NCBI RefSeq assembly: GCF_900110255.1
Contig: NZ_FODD01000033.1
Location: 1 to 64,000 of the forward strand
Source of the DNA: Actinacidiphila rubida
GTDB lineage: Bacteria > Actinomycetota > Actinomycetes > Streptomycetales > Streptomycetaceae
Direction: 5' to 3'
DNA: 64,000 nucleotides
Position 1 is the first letter of the stretch; every line of letters begins with the position of its first letter. The translations under genes were made by a program, and so were the position numbers. Below are positions 51,658-58,562 of the stretch, one piece after another. The notes below the pieces were generated by a model. That model did not search any database and was not told the origin of the DNA. It was given only the letters and a program-made list of their open reading frames with translations.

Positions 51658-52602
51658 ATGGATCTTGACGGTGTGGCGACGTTCGTGGCCGCCACGGACG
51701 CGGGCCGGTTCCAGGAGGCCGCGGTGGAGCTGGGGGTCACCCAGCAGGCGGTGTCCAAGCGGGTCGCGGCGCTGGAGCGCGCGCTGGGGGTGCGGCTGTT
51801 CACGCGGACCGCGCGCGGTGCGCGGCTGACGATCGACGGGCAGGCGTTCCTGCCGCACGCGCGGGAGCTGCTGCGGGTGGCGGAGCGGGCGGCGGCCTCG
51901 GTGCGGGCGGGACGCCGTCCGCTGCGGGTGGACGTGCTGTCCTCGCGGGGGGCGGGCTCGGGGCTGATGCGCGCCTTCCACCGCGCCCATCCGCAGGCCG
52001 ATCTGGACGTGCTGACGCTCTTCGAGATGGACGCGGCGGTGGCCGCGCTGCGCTCCGGCGCGATCGACGCGACGTTCCGGGCGGTCGGGGCACCGGGCCG
52101 GCCGCTGCCGGAGGACATCGCGTATGTGCGGGTCCTGGACGAGCCGCTGCAGGTGCTGACCGGCCCCGCCCATGCACTGGCCGGCGCCCGGTCGGTGACG
52201 CTGCCGCAGCTGGCCGGGCACCGGATCTGGATGCCGGGCATCGTGGCGGGCACCGAGTGGGCGGCCTACTACGACGCCATGGTCGGCGAGTTCGGCCTGA
52301 CGATCGAGGCGACCGGCCCGAACTTCGGCTCCGACGCGCTGCTGGACACCATCGCCGACACCCCGGCCCTGGCCACGTTCATGGGCGAGCACACCCGGCT
52401 GGTGTGGCCGGCCGACCACGGGCTGCGCCGCATCCCGGTGACAGGCCCGACGCCGGTCTACCCGCACTGCCTGCTGTGGCACCGCGACAACGGGCACCCG
52501 GCGCTGGCCGCGCTGCGCACCCACCTGGCCACCACCGCCCCGCCGCCGGCCGCGCCCGGCACCTGGACCCCGCCGTGGACCCCGCCGGCCGCCGGGGTGT
52601 GA
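51658..52602 (+). CDS. LysR-family transcriptional regulator
   Basis: A 314-residue LysR regulator. The N-terminal HTH (FVAATDAGRFQEAAVELGVTQQAVSKRVAALERALGVRLF) is standard, followed by a substrate-binding domain (RVDVLSSRGAGSGLMRAF, LRSGAIDATFRAVG). The ATG is fixed by the MDLDGVATFVAA start. It may control the SnoaL-like gene 42 bases downstream, which reads in the same direction. It is not obviously linked to the meroterpenoid cluster. Confidence 0.9.
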   Translation: MDLDGVATFVAATDAGRFQEAAVELGVTQQAVSKRVAALERALGVRLFTRTARGARLTIDGQAFLPHARELLRVAERAAASVRAGRRPLRVDVLSSRGAGSGLMRAFHRAHPQADLDVLTLFEMDAAVAALRSGAIDATFRAVGAPGRPLPEDIAYVRVLDEPLQVLTGPAHALAGARSVTLPQLAGHRIWMPGIVAGTEWAAYYDAMVGEFGLTIEATGPNFGSDALLDTIADTPALATFMGEHTRLVWPADHGLRRIPVTGPTPVYPHCLLWHRDNGHPALAALRTHLATTAPPPAAPGTWTPPWTPPAAGV

Positions 52603-52644
52603 ACGGCGGCGACCGCAGACCCGGCCCGCTACGGAAGGCTGCCC

Positions 52645-53061
52645 ATGCCCACGCCCACGCCCATGCCTGTGCCCGCCGCTGAGCCCGCGCCCGGGCCGGT
52701 CGCGGAGGTGACGGCGTTCATGGCCCGCTACGAGCAAGCGGCCAACCGCCGCGTCGTGGAGGACCTGGCGCCGCTGATCGCACCGGACGCCACCTACTGG
52801 TTCTCCGACGGCTCCCACCAGGGCCGTGGCGAGATCCTCGCGGCGATCGCGCGGACCTTCGCCACGATCAGCGACGAGGTGTACGAGATCACCGCCCTGG
52901 AATGGGTGGTGGTGTCCGCCAGGCACGCGGTGTGCCGCTACCGCTTCTCCTGGACCGGCCAGGTCGAGGGCCGCCCCCGCTCCGGCCGCGGCCGCGGCAC
53001 CAGCGTCCTGACCCGCCACGGCGGCACCTGGCAGATCCAGCACGAACACCTCAGCCCCTGA
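52645..53061 (+). CDS. SnoaL/NTF2-like ligand-binding protein
   Basis: A 138-residue NTF2-fold protein: VTAFMARYEQAANRRVVEDLAPLIAPDATYWFSDG, then SHQGRGEILAAIARTFATI, and a C-terminal LTRHGGTWQIQHEHLSP with conserved Trp and His. The first 20 residues are Pro/Thr/Met repeats. Such proteins are cyclases, isomerases or ligand binders. It follows the LysR gene closely. The substrate is unknown. Confidence 0.75.
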   Translation: MPTPTPMPVPAAEPAPGPVAEVTAFMARYEQAANRRVVEDLAPLIAPDATYWFSDGSHQGRGEILAAIARTFATISDEVYEITALEWVVVSARHAVCRYRFSWTGQVEGRPRSGRGRGTSVLTRHGGTWQIQHEHLSP

Positions 53062-53109
53062 GCCCGCCCGACCCCGCCCGGCCCCGGACGGCCGCGCCGG
53101 CCGGCGGGG

Positions 53110-53634
53110 TCAGGCGGTGTCGCGCAGGTCCGTGGCGGTCAGCAGCGCGGCCAGGCCGATGCCGTGCGCGGCCAGGCCCTGGGCGCCGCCCTGCTCGCGG
53201 TCGATCACGCACACCGCCGTGGTGATCCGGGCGCCCAGCGCACGCAACTCGGCGGTGGACGCCAGGATCTGCCCGCCGCTGGTGACGACGTCCTCGACCA
53301 CCGCCACCCGGCGGCCGGCCACCTGCGCGCCCTCGGCCAGCCTGCAGGTCCCGTACGCCTTGGCGTGCTTGCGGACGAACGCGCAGGGCAGGCCGGTGTG
53401 CCGGCCCAGCGCGGTGACGACGGGGATGCCGCCCATCTCCAGTCCGGCCAGGACCTGGGTGCCGGCCGGCACCAGCGGTGCCATCGCGGCGGCGATCTCG
53501 TCCAGGAGGACGGGGTCGGACTCGAAGCGGTACTTGTCGAAGTACTCCGTCGCGGTGTTCCCCGAGCGCAGGGTGAACTGCCCGGTCAGGTGGGAGGCGG
53601 CGTGGATGCGGCGGGCCAGCTCACGATGCGTCAC
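53110..53634 (-). CDS. pyrE: Orotate phosphoribosyltransferase
   Basis: A 174-residue type I phosphoribosyltransferase making orotidine 5'-phosphate from orotate and PRPP. The PRPP motif is VAVVEDVVTSGGQIL. RKHAKAYGTCRLAEG holds the catalytic lysine loop, and LAGLEMGGIPVVTAL is typical of PyrE. The length is normal. GTG start. It is isolated from other pyrimidine genes, so it may be a second copy or a genome-typical orphan near the chromosome end. Confidence 0.9.
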   Translation of the reverse strand: MTHRELARRIHAASHLTGQFTLRSGNTATEYFDKYRFESDPVLLDEIAAAMAPLVPAGTQVLAGLEMGGIPVVTALGRHTGLPCAFVRKHAKAYGTCRLAEGAQVAGRRVAVVEDVVTSGGQILASTAELRALGARITTAVCVIDREQGGAQGLAAHGIGLAALLTATDLRDTA

Positions 53635-53822
53635 AACGCCAGTGTCCCGGATGCGGGCGCTGCGGCCCAGGGCGGTGGCGCGTTCCGGCGCCGCGCGCGC
53701 CGGCCGGTCCGGCGGGTTGCGGCGTCAGGGGCGCGGCGCCGCGTGTCAGGCTCCGGTGGTGGCGGGCGCGGTTCGGGGCAGACGGACCGGCAGGGGCTGT
53801 TCGGTGGTGGGAGGTGGGGCGT

Positions 53823-54146
53823 GTGGACGGGCGGGGTCGCCTGCTGGTCGGGCTCGTGGTGGTCCTGGTGCTCGCCATGCTGCTGGGCGCGATCGTGGTG
53901 CTGGTCAAGCTGGTGCGGGCGCGGCGGCTGCTGAAGGACGCGGGGCTGCCGCGGTCGGGGAAGGTGACGTTCTGGGCGGCGGTGGCCTATCTGGTGTGCC
54001 CCGTCGACCTGTTGCCCGATCCGATCTACCTCGACGACATCGGTGTGCTGATGCTGGCGCTGCGGTCCCTGCACAAGGCGGCGGCGGCCGCGGCCGAACG
54101 CCGCGAGAGCGACCTGTACCGCCCGCCGGGCCGGCAGCGCTGGTGA
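53823..54146 (+). CDS. DUF1232 (YkvA-like) membrane protein
   Basis: A 107-residue protein with one strong N-terminal membrane segment (LLVGLVVVLVLAMLLGAIVVLVKL) and the DUF1232 core AVAYLVCPVDLLPDPIYLDDIGVLMLAL. The function of DUF1232 is unknown. GTG 53823 is taken because GGGAGGTGGGG lies just upstream; GTG 53814 would add three residues. It stands alone upstream of the TetR gene. Confidence 0.8.
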   Translation: MDGRGRLLVGLVVVLVLAMLLGAIVVLVKLVRARRLLKDAGLPRSGKVTFWAAVAYLVCPVDLLPDPIYLDDIGVLMLALRSLHKAAAAAAERRESDLYRPPGRQRW

Positions 54147-54212
54147 CCCCCCGGCCCCCGCCACGGCCCCGGCCCGGGCCGCGGCGGCGGGCGCGGCGGG
54201 CGCGGGGTGGCC

Positions 54213-54242
54213 GCGCGGCGTCTACGGCCGTAGACGCCGCGC
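54213..54242. promoter_or_regulatory. 30-bp perfect palindrome, TetR operator
   Basis: A perfect 30-base palindrome centred at 54227/54228 has the core GTCTAC-GGCC-GTAGAC. It ends 15 bases before the TetR ATG. The same GT-x-TAC-N4-GTAGAC element lies upstream of the SDR gene at 55784-55799, which identifies it as the regulator's likely operator. Confidence 0.8.
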
Positions 54243-54257
54243 CGTATCCTCGAGGCC

Positions 54258-54860
54258 ATGACGGGTGAACAGCCGGCGCGCCGGCGCGACGCCGCCGCGA
54301 CACGCGAGGCGATCCTGGCGGCGGCGGTCGTGGAGTTCACCGCGCACGGCTACGACCGTGCGGGGGTCCGGCAGATCGCCGAGCGGGCGGGCGTCACGGC
54401 GATGATGATCAACCGTTACTTCGGTTCCAAGCAGGGCCTGTTCGCCGAGGCCGTCGACCGCTGCTTCGCCCCGCCGACCGTGGTGGGCACCTCCCGCCAG
54501 GGCCTGCCCGGGGAGATGGCCCGCTCGCTGGCCGGGCGCACCGCGCCCGGCGCCGAGCCCCTGGACCCGTTCCTGCTCATGCTGCGCTCGGCGGCCGACC
54601 CCGAGGCGGCCGGCATCGTCCGGCAGGGCATCGAGAGGCATGCCGGCGCCCGCCTGGCGGGGCTGATCGGCGGCCCGGAGGCCGAGCTGCGCGCGCAGCT
54701 GGGCCTGGCGCTGGCCGCCGGGACGTGGCTGCTGCGCACCGTCGTCGGTGTCGGCGCGCTCGCGGCGGCCGACGAGGAGCGCCTGGCGCGGCTGCTGGCC
54801 TCGATGCTCGAGCCGGTCACGGGCCCGGCGGCCGGGGCGGACCCGGACGGCCGCGCGTAG
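54258..54860 (+). CDS. TetR-family transcriptional repressor
   Basis: A 200-residue TetR regulator with an N-terminal HTH: REAILAAAVVEFTAHGYDRAGVRQIAERAGVTAMMINRYFGSKQGLFAEA. The C-terminal ligand domain resembles the TetR_C class (FLLMLRSAADPEAAGIVRQGIERH). It lies convergent to an SDR gene. A perfect palindrome upstream of it is nearly repeated in the SDR promoter, so it probably represses both itself and the SDR and is released by an unknown ligand. Confidence 0.92.
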   Translation: MTGEQPARRRDAAATREAILAAAVVEFTAHGYDRAGVRQIAERAGVTAMMINRYFGSKQGLFAEAVDRCFAPPTVVGTSRQGLPGEMARSLAGRTAPGAEPLDPFLLMLRSAADPEAAGIVRQGIERHAGARLAGLIGGPEAELRAQLGLALAAGTWLLRTVVGVGALAAADEERLARLLASMLEPVTGPAAGADPDGRA

Positions 54861-54908
54861 CGCGGGGCCCTCGCGCCGCCGGCCGTCCCGACCGGGCCGG
54901 GGGCGGTC

Positions 54909-55709
54909 TCAGAAGGCGGAGCGGATGAGGCCGCCGTCGACCCGGAGGGTCGCGCCGCTGACGTACTGCGCGTGGGGCCCGCACAGGTAGGCCACCGCCG
55001 CGGCGATCTCGTCGGGTTCGCCGAAGCGGTTCTGGTCGTTGGGGATGAGGGCTTCCACGGCGTGGGGGTGGATGTCCTGCCAGGTCCGGCCCCAGCCGCG
55101 GTCGGGTCCGATCTGCGTGACGAGGTCCTTGACGCTGTCCACGAGGATCGCGCCGGGGGAGACCACGTTGGAGGTGACGCCGGTGCCCTTGAGGTCGCGG
55201 GCCAGGGAGACGGCGAGGTTGTGGCGGGCGGCGAGCGTGGCGTTGTACTGCGGGTGGGTGTTCATCGGCTGGGAGGCCAGGCCGCCGCCGATGGTGACCA
55301 CGCGGCCCCAGCCGCGCTCGCGCATCGCCGGGACCAGGTGCTGGATCATCCGCACGCCCGAGACGACGTTGACGTTGTAGGTGTCGTTCCACTCCTGGGC
55401 GGTGGCCTGCGTCCAGGACAGGTGCCGGTAGAAGCCGGCGTTGTTGACGAGGATGTCGACGGGCCCCTCGCCGGTGGCCGCCCGGGCGACGTCGGCGGCG
55501 CCCTCGTCGGTGGCCAGGTCGCCCAGTGCGGTGCTGGCCGTGCCGCCGGCCGCGCGGATCGCGGCGGCGACCGCCTCGGTCCGGTCCTTGTCACGCCCGT
55601 GGATCACCACGGCCGCGCCCTCGGCGGCCAGCATCCTGGCGGTCGCCTCGCCGAGCCCGGCACTGGAGCCGGTGATCAGCGCGCGCTTGCCGGTGAGATC
55701 GAGGTTCAT
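54909..55709 (-). CDS. SDR-family oxidoreductase with altered catalytic residues
   Basis: A 266-residue short-chain dehydrogenase/reductase. The cofactor loop is TGSSAGLGE and the NNAG motif is present, with VSGATLRVDGG at the C-terminus. The usual Tyr-x-x-x-Lys reads YNATL: the lysine is leucine. The serine expected about 13 residues before the tyrosine is glycine. It may therefore be a weak enzyme, a binding protein, or use other residues. GAAAGGGAAGCAGGAG precedes the ATG at 55709. A TetR operator-like site lies 75 bases upstream. Confidence 0.88.
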   Translation of the reverse strand: MNLDLTGKRALITGSSAGLGEATARMLAAEGAAVVIHGRDKDRTEAVAAAIRAAGGTASTALGDLATDEGAADVARAATGEGPVDILVNNAGFYRHLSWTQATAQEWNDTYNVNVVSGVRMIQHLVPAMRERGWGRVVTIGGGLASQPMNTHPQYNATLAARHNLAVSLARDLKGTGVTSNVVSPGAILVDSVKDLVTQIGPDRGWGRTWQDIHPHAVEALIPNDQNRFGEPDEIAAAVAYLCGPHAQYVSGATLRVDGGLIRSAF

Positions 55710-55781
55710 CTCCTGCTTCCCTTTCCGCGGCCGGCCGCCCCCGCGCCCTGGTCGACGCGGGCGGCGGATGGCCACACCCAC

Positions 55782-55801
55782 AAGTATACACTCGTAGACT
55801 T
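55782..55801. promoter_or_regulatory. TetR operator-like site upstream of the SDR gene
   Basis: AAGTATAC-ACTC-GTAGACTT is an imperfect palindrome sharing 11 of 12 half-site bases with GTCTAC-N4-GTAGAC found before the TetR gene. It is placed to overlap the leftward SDR promoter; the local TATAC and TTAT are unusually AT-rich for this window. Confidence 0.7.
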
Positions 55802-55889
55802 ATCGGGGTCGGGGGTCCGGACCTGCGGCGACGGGCACCCGCCCGGCGGATGCCGGGGCGGGACTGGCGGGCGGGGCGGCGGGTGGGGT

Positions 55890-56165
55890 TCAGCCCTTGC
55901 AGGTGGGGTCGGCGAGGATGACGGGAGCGGCCTCGCGGGTGGTGACGAACGCGCGGAAGCCGGGGGCGCCGGCGACGCATTTGGTGGCGATGTTCGCGAA
56001 GTGGTCGGGGAAGTTGGTGACGTTCGCGGGGCTGTCGTCGCCGCGCCGGCCGGCGACGGGGGAGTCCCCGGTGCCGCGTCGGTCGCTGGCGCACCCGCAC
56101 AGGGCGGCCATGGCGACGGCGATCGCCGCGAGGGCGGTGAGGTGCCTGGTCCGGCGGTGCTGCAT
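55890..56165 (-). CDS. Small lipoprotein, hypothetical
   Basis: A 91-residue protein with a lipoprotein signal peptide: basic MQHRRTRHL, hydrophobic TALAAIAVAMAALCGC, lipobox LCGC with the lipidated Cys about residue 25. The mature part has one Cys pair (IATKCVAGAPG and DPTCKG) that may form a disulfide. No family recognised. It is read leftward, upstream of the SDR gene, and is separated from it by the operator site. Confidence 0.7.
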   Translation of the reverse strand: MQHRRTRHLTALAAIAVAMAALCGCASDRRGTGDSPVAGRRGDDSPANVTNFPDHFANIATKCVAGAPGFRAFVTTREAAPVILADPTCKG

Positions 56166-56566
56166 GGCGTCCTCGTCTCGGGCCCGGGGGCCTTGGCATG
56201 GGGGTCGGATGACATCAAGGACATGGCGCCCGGTGCGTGCGGTTGCCTGCGCGGGCAGGGGAATGCGGTGGTGTCGCCGCTGGTTGTCAGGGGTGCGGGA
56301 ACGTGAAGGGGACCGTGTCCCCGGGCCTCACCTCTGCCCGTGGGGAGGGTGGCCGCCGGCCACGCCCCACGGAGCCCCTCGCCGAGAGGCGACCGCCCCT
56401 TCGCGTCCCGCCCGGTGACCCCGGTCGGCTCCCCCCTTGGCCGGCCGGGGTCCTCGCGTGCCCGGCCCCGGGCGCGCCTCTGGAGGGCGTGCCCGGCGTG
56501 CGGCCGGCGGGGTTCGGTGCGAGCGTGGACCAAAGACTCCCGCACTCTTCCCTGAGGTGTTCGGCC
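56166..56566. other. Intergenic region, nothing recognised
   Basis: About 400 bases between the leftward lipoprotein gene and a rightward small gene. It is GC-rich with no supported gene, RNA or repeat. It should contain the two divergent promoters, which I cannot point to. Confidence 0.4.
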
Positions 56567-56800
56567 ATGGCACAAGATCCGGTGTACGACGAGCTGATGC
56601 GCCTGCGCGGCGACGACCTGGTCCGGCGGATCGACCGTATCGGGGACGAGGCGATCGCCACGCTGCTGAGCACCGTGACGGCCGAGGAGGCCTCGGCGCT
56701 GATCCATCGCGCCAGTGCGGCCGGGCGCACCATGGATGCTCGCCGCCAGCCGGACGGCGCCGCGGTCGGGGCCGACCGGTACCGGGCCGGGAACACCTGA
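56567..56800 (+). CDS. Small helical protein, hypothetical
   Basis: A 77-residue protein starting MAQDPVYDELMRLRGDDLVRR, predicted mostly helical, with an Asp/Glu-Arg rich face and EEASALIHRASAAGRTMDARR. No family recognised. CCTGAGGTG lies upstream of the ATG. The balanced amino acid composition and normal codon bias support a real gene. Confidence 0.55.
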   Translation: MAQDPVYDELMRLRGDDLVRRIDRIGDEAIATLLSTVTAEEASALIHRASAAGRTMDARRQPDGAAVGADRYRAGNT

Positions 56801-57110
56801 ACCTGCCGGGACGGCGGGACGGCGGGGCTGCGGGGGTGTCAACTCCTGGGCGGGCGCGGGTAATCGCGTCGACCCCGCGCGGCGGGGCGGCTAGGTTGGG
56901 GCGCGCACGCACGGCAGGCCCGAGGAGCTGAGAGATGCCCGGTTTCCCGAGCGCGCGTTGACGTCGTGGCCAATGAAGTGGCCTGTCATCGCGTGCTGCC
57001 CGTGACGTTGCGGCACAGCGAGCCGTCCCCTGCCCGAGCGCGCCGGGGGTGCACCCGGGTGGGGTGTGCCCGGTGCCGGGCCTCGCCGCCGGCCCTTTGA
57101 GGGAACCCCT
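56801..57110. other. Leader region of the MFS gene
   Basis: About 310 bases. A tiny frame (56935-56961, MPGFPSAR) with GAGGAG upstream could be a leader peptide, but this is speculative. The rest is GC-rich; GAGGGAA at 57099 serves the MFS GTG start. Confidence 0.35.
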
Positions 57111-58562
57111 GTGCCGTCCGCCGCATCCTCGTCGTCGTCCTCCGCGTCCGCTGCGTCTTCCGCGCCACATGCGTCCCCCGTGTCCGTGTCCGTGTCCGGG
57201 GGTGGTGGTGGGCCGGGGTTGTGGCGTGATGCGGACTTCCGCCGGTTGTGGGCCGGTCAGGCGGTGTCCCAACTCGGGGAGCACGCGAGCCTGGTGATCG
57301 TGCCGCTGTTCGCGGTCGTGACGCTCCATGCCAGTGCCGGGCAGCTGGGTGTGCTGCGGGCGGTGGGGCAGGCGCCGGTGCTGCTGCTGTCGTTGCCGGC
57401 GGGGGCGTGGGTGGACCGGTGGCGTGCCCGTACGGCGATGGCCTGGGCGGACGCGGGGCGGGCGCTGGTCCTGGCCGGTGCGGCCGTGGCCGGGTGGTGG
57501 GGGTCTCTGGCGATGGGGGCGCTGCTCGTCGTGGTCTTCGCCGCGGGGGCGTTGTCGGTGGTGTTCGACGTGGCCTATCAGGCCGCGGTGGTGCGGCTGG
57601 TGGAACGTGACCGTCTGGTGGCGGGCAACAGTGCGCTGGAGGGCAGCCGGTCGGCGGCGCAGATCGCGGGTCCGGCGCTGGGCGGGGCGCTGGTGTCGCT
57701 GCTGTCGGTGCCGGTCGCGGCCGCCGCGGGTGCCCTGTCGTTCGCGGTGTCGTTCCTGTCGCTGCGGCGGATCCGACGACCCGAGCCGGTCCCGGAGCGT
57801 GCCGGGGACGCGGCCGGGGCGTGGCGGCGCATGGGCCGGGGGGTGCGTTTCGTCGCCGGGGACGCGGCGTTGCGGGCGGTGTGCGTGGCGTCGGCGGCCT
57901 ACCAGTTCTCGTTCGCGGCGATGATGACGGTGTATCTGCTGTTCCTGCCGCGCCAGTTGCACCTGCCGGGTGTGGTGGTGGGGGTGGTGCTGGCGGCGTC
58001 GGGGCCGGGCGCGCTGGCGGGGTCGCTGCTGGCGGCCCGGGCGCCGGCCCGGTTCGGGTACGGCGTGGTCCTGGTGGGTGGGGCCGCGCTGGGGGACGGG
58101 GTGTTCTGCTGCGTTCCGGCGTTGCACGGCCCGCCGGTGGTGGTCGCCGGGGTGCTGGTGGTGGTCGGGTTCGTGTTCGGGCTGGGCGCGCAGCTGGTCA
58201 ACGTGACGGTGATGGCGGTGCGGCAGGCCGTCACGCCGCCCGCGGTGCAGGGCCGTACGGCCGCGACGATCAGTTTCGTCGGCATGGGGATGGCTCCGCT
58301 GGGTTCCCTGCTGGGCGGGTTCCTCGCACACGCCTGGGGGTTGCGGGCCGGCCTGATGGTGGCGGCGGTGGCGATGCTGGTGTCGCCCGCGGTGATGGCG
58401 CTGTCTCCGCTGGGCCGGCTGGGCCGCGTGCTGCCCGCCCCCGTCCCCGTTCCCCTCGCCCGGGCTTCGGCCCCCGTCCCCGCCGTCCCCGCTGCCGGCT
58501 CGGCTGTCGGTGCGGTGCCGCGGCGGCGGGGCGCGGAGGGCGGGGGTGGGGGGTCTACTTGA
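57111..58562 (+). CDS. MFS transporter (enterobactin-exporter-like, MFS_3)
   Basis: A 483-residue transporter with about 12 membrane segments. RDADFRRLWAGQAVSQLGEHASLVIVPLFAV at the first segment and LPAGAWVDRWRARTAMAWAD (motif A) are typical of the MFS_3/EntS group. The first 35 residues are Ser/Ala/Gly low complexity and the C-terminal 50 are Pro/Ala/Arg rich. GTG start with GAGGGAA upstream. It may export the product of the neighbouring minus-strand operon, whose last gene it overlaps by eight bases convergently. Confidence 0.88.
   Translation: MPSAASSSSSSASAASSAPHASPVSVSVSGGGGGPGLWRDADFRRLWAGQAVSQLGEHASLVIVPLFAVVTLHASAGQLGVLRAVGQAPVLLLSLPAGAWVDRWRARTAMAWADAGRALVLAGAAVAGWWGSLAMGALLVVVFAAGALSVVFDVAYQAAVVRLVERDRLVAGNSALEGSRSAAQIAGPALGGALVSLLSVPVAAAAGALSFAVSFLSLRRIRRPEPVPERAGDAAGAWRRMGRGVRFVAGDAALRAVCVASAAYQFSFAAMMTVYLLFLPRQLHLPGVVVGVVLAASGPGALAGSLLAARAPARFGYGVVLVGGAALGDGVFCCVPALHGPPVVVAGVLVVVGFVFGLGAQLVNVTVMAVRQAVTPPAVQGRTAATISFVGMGMAPLGSLLGGFLAHAWGLRAGLMVAAVAMLVSPAVMALSPLGRLGRVLPAPVPVPLARASAPVPAVPAAGSAVGAVPRRRGAEGGGGGST

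Noticed and set aside
56935..56961. Eight-residue leader peptide (MPGFPSAR) as an attenuator
   Set aside because: It has a plausible ribosome site, but no rare or regulatory codons, no stop-proximal hairpin series, and frames this short are expected by chance.
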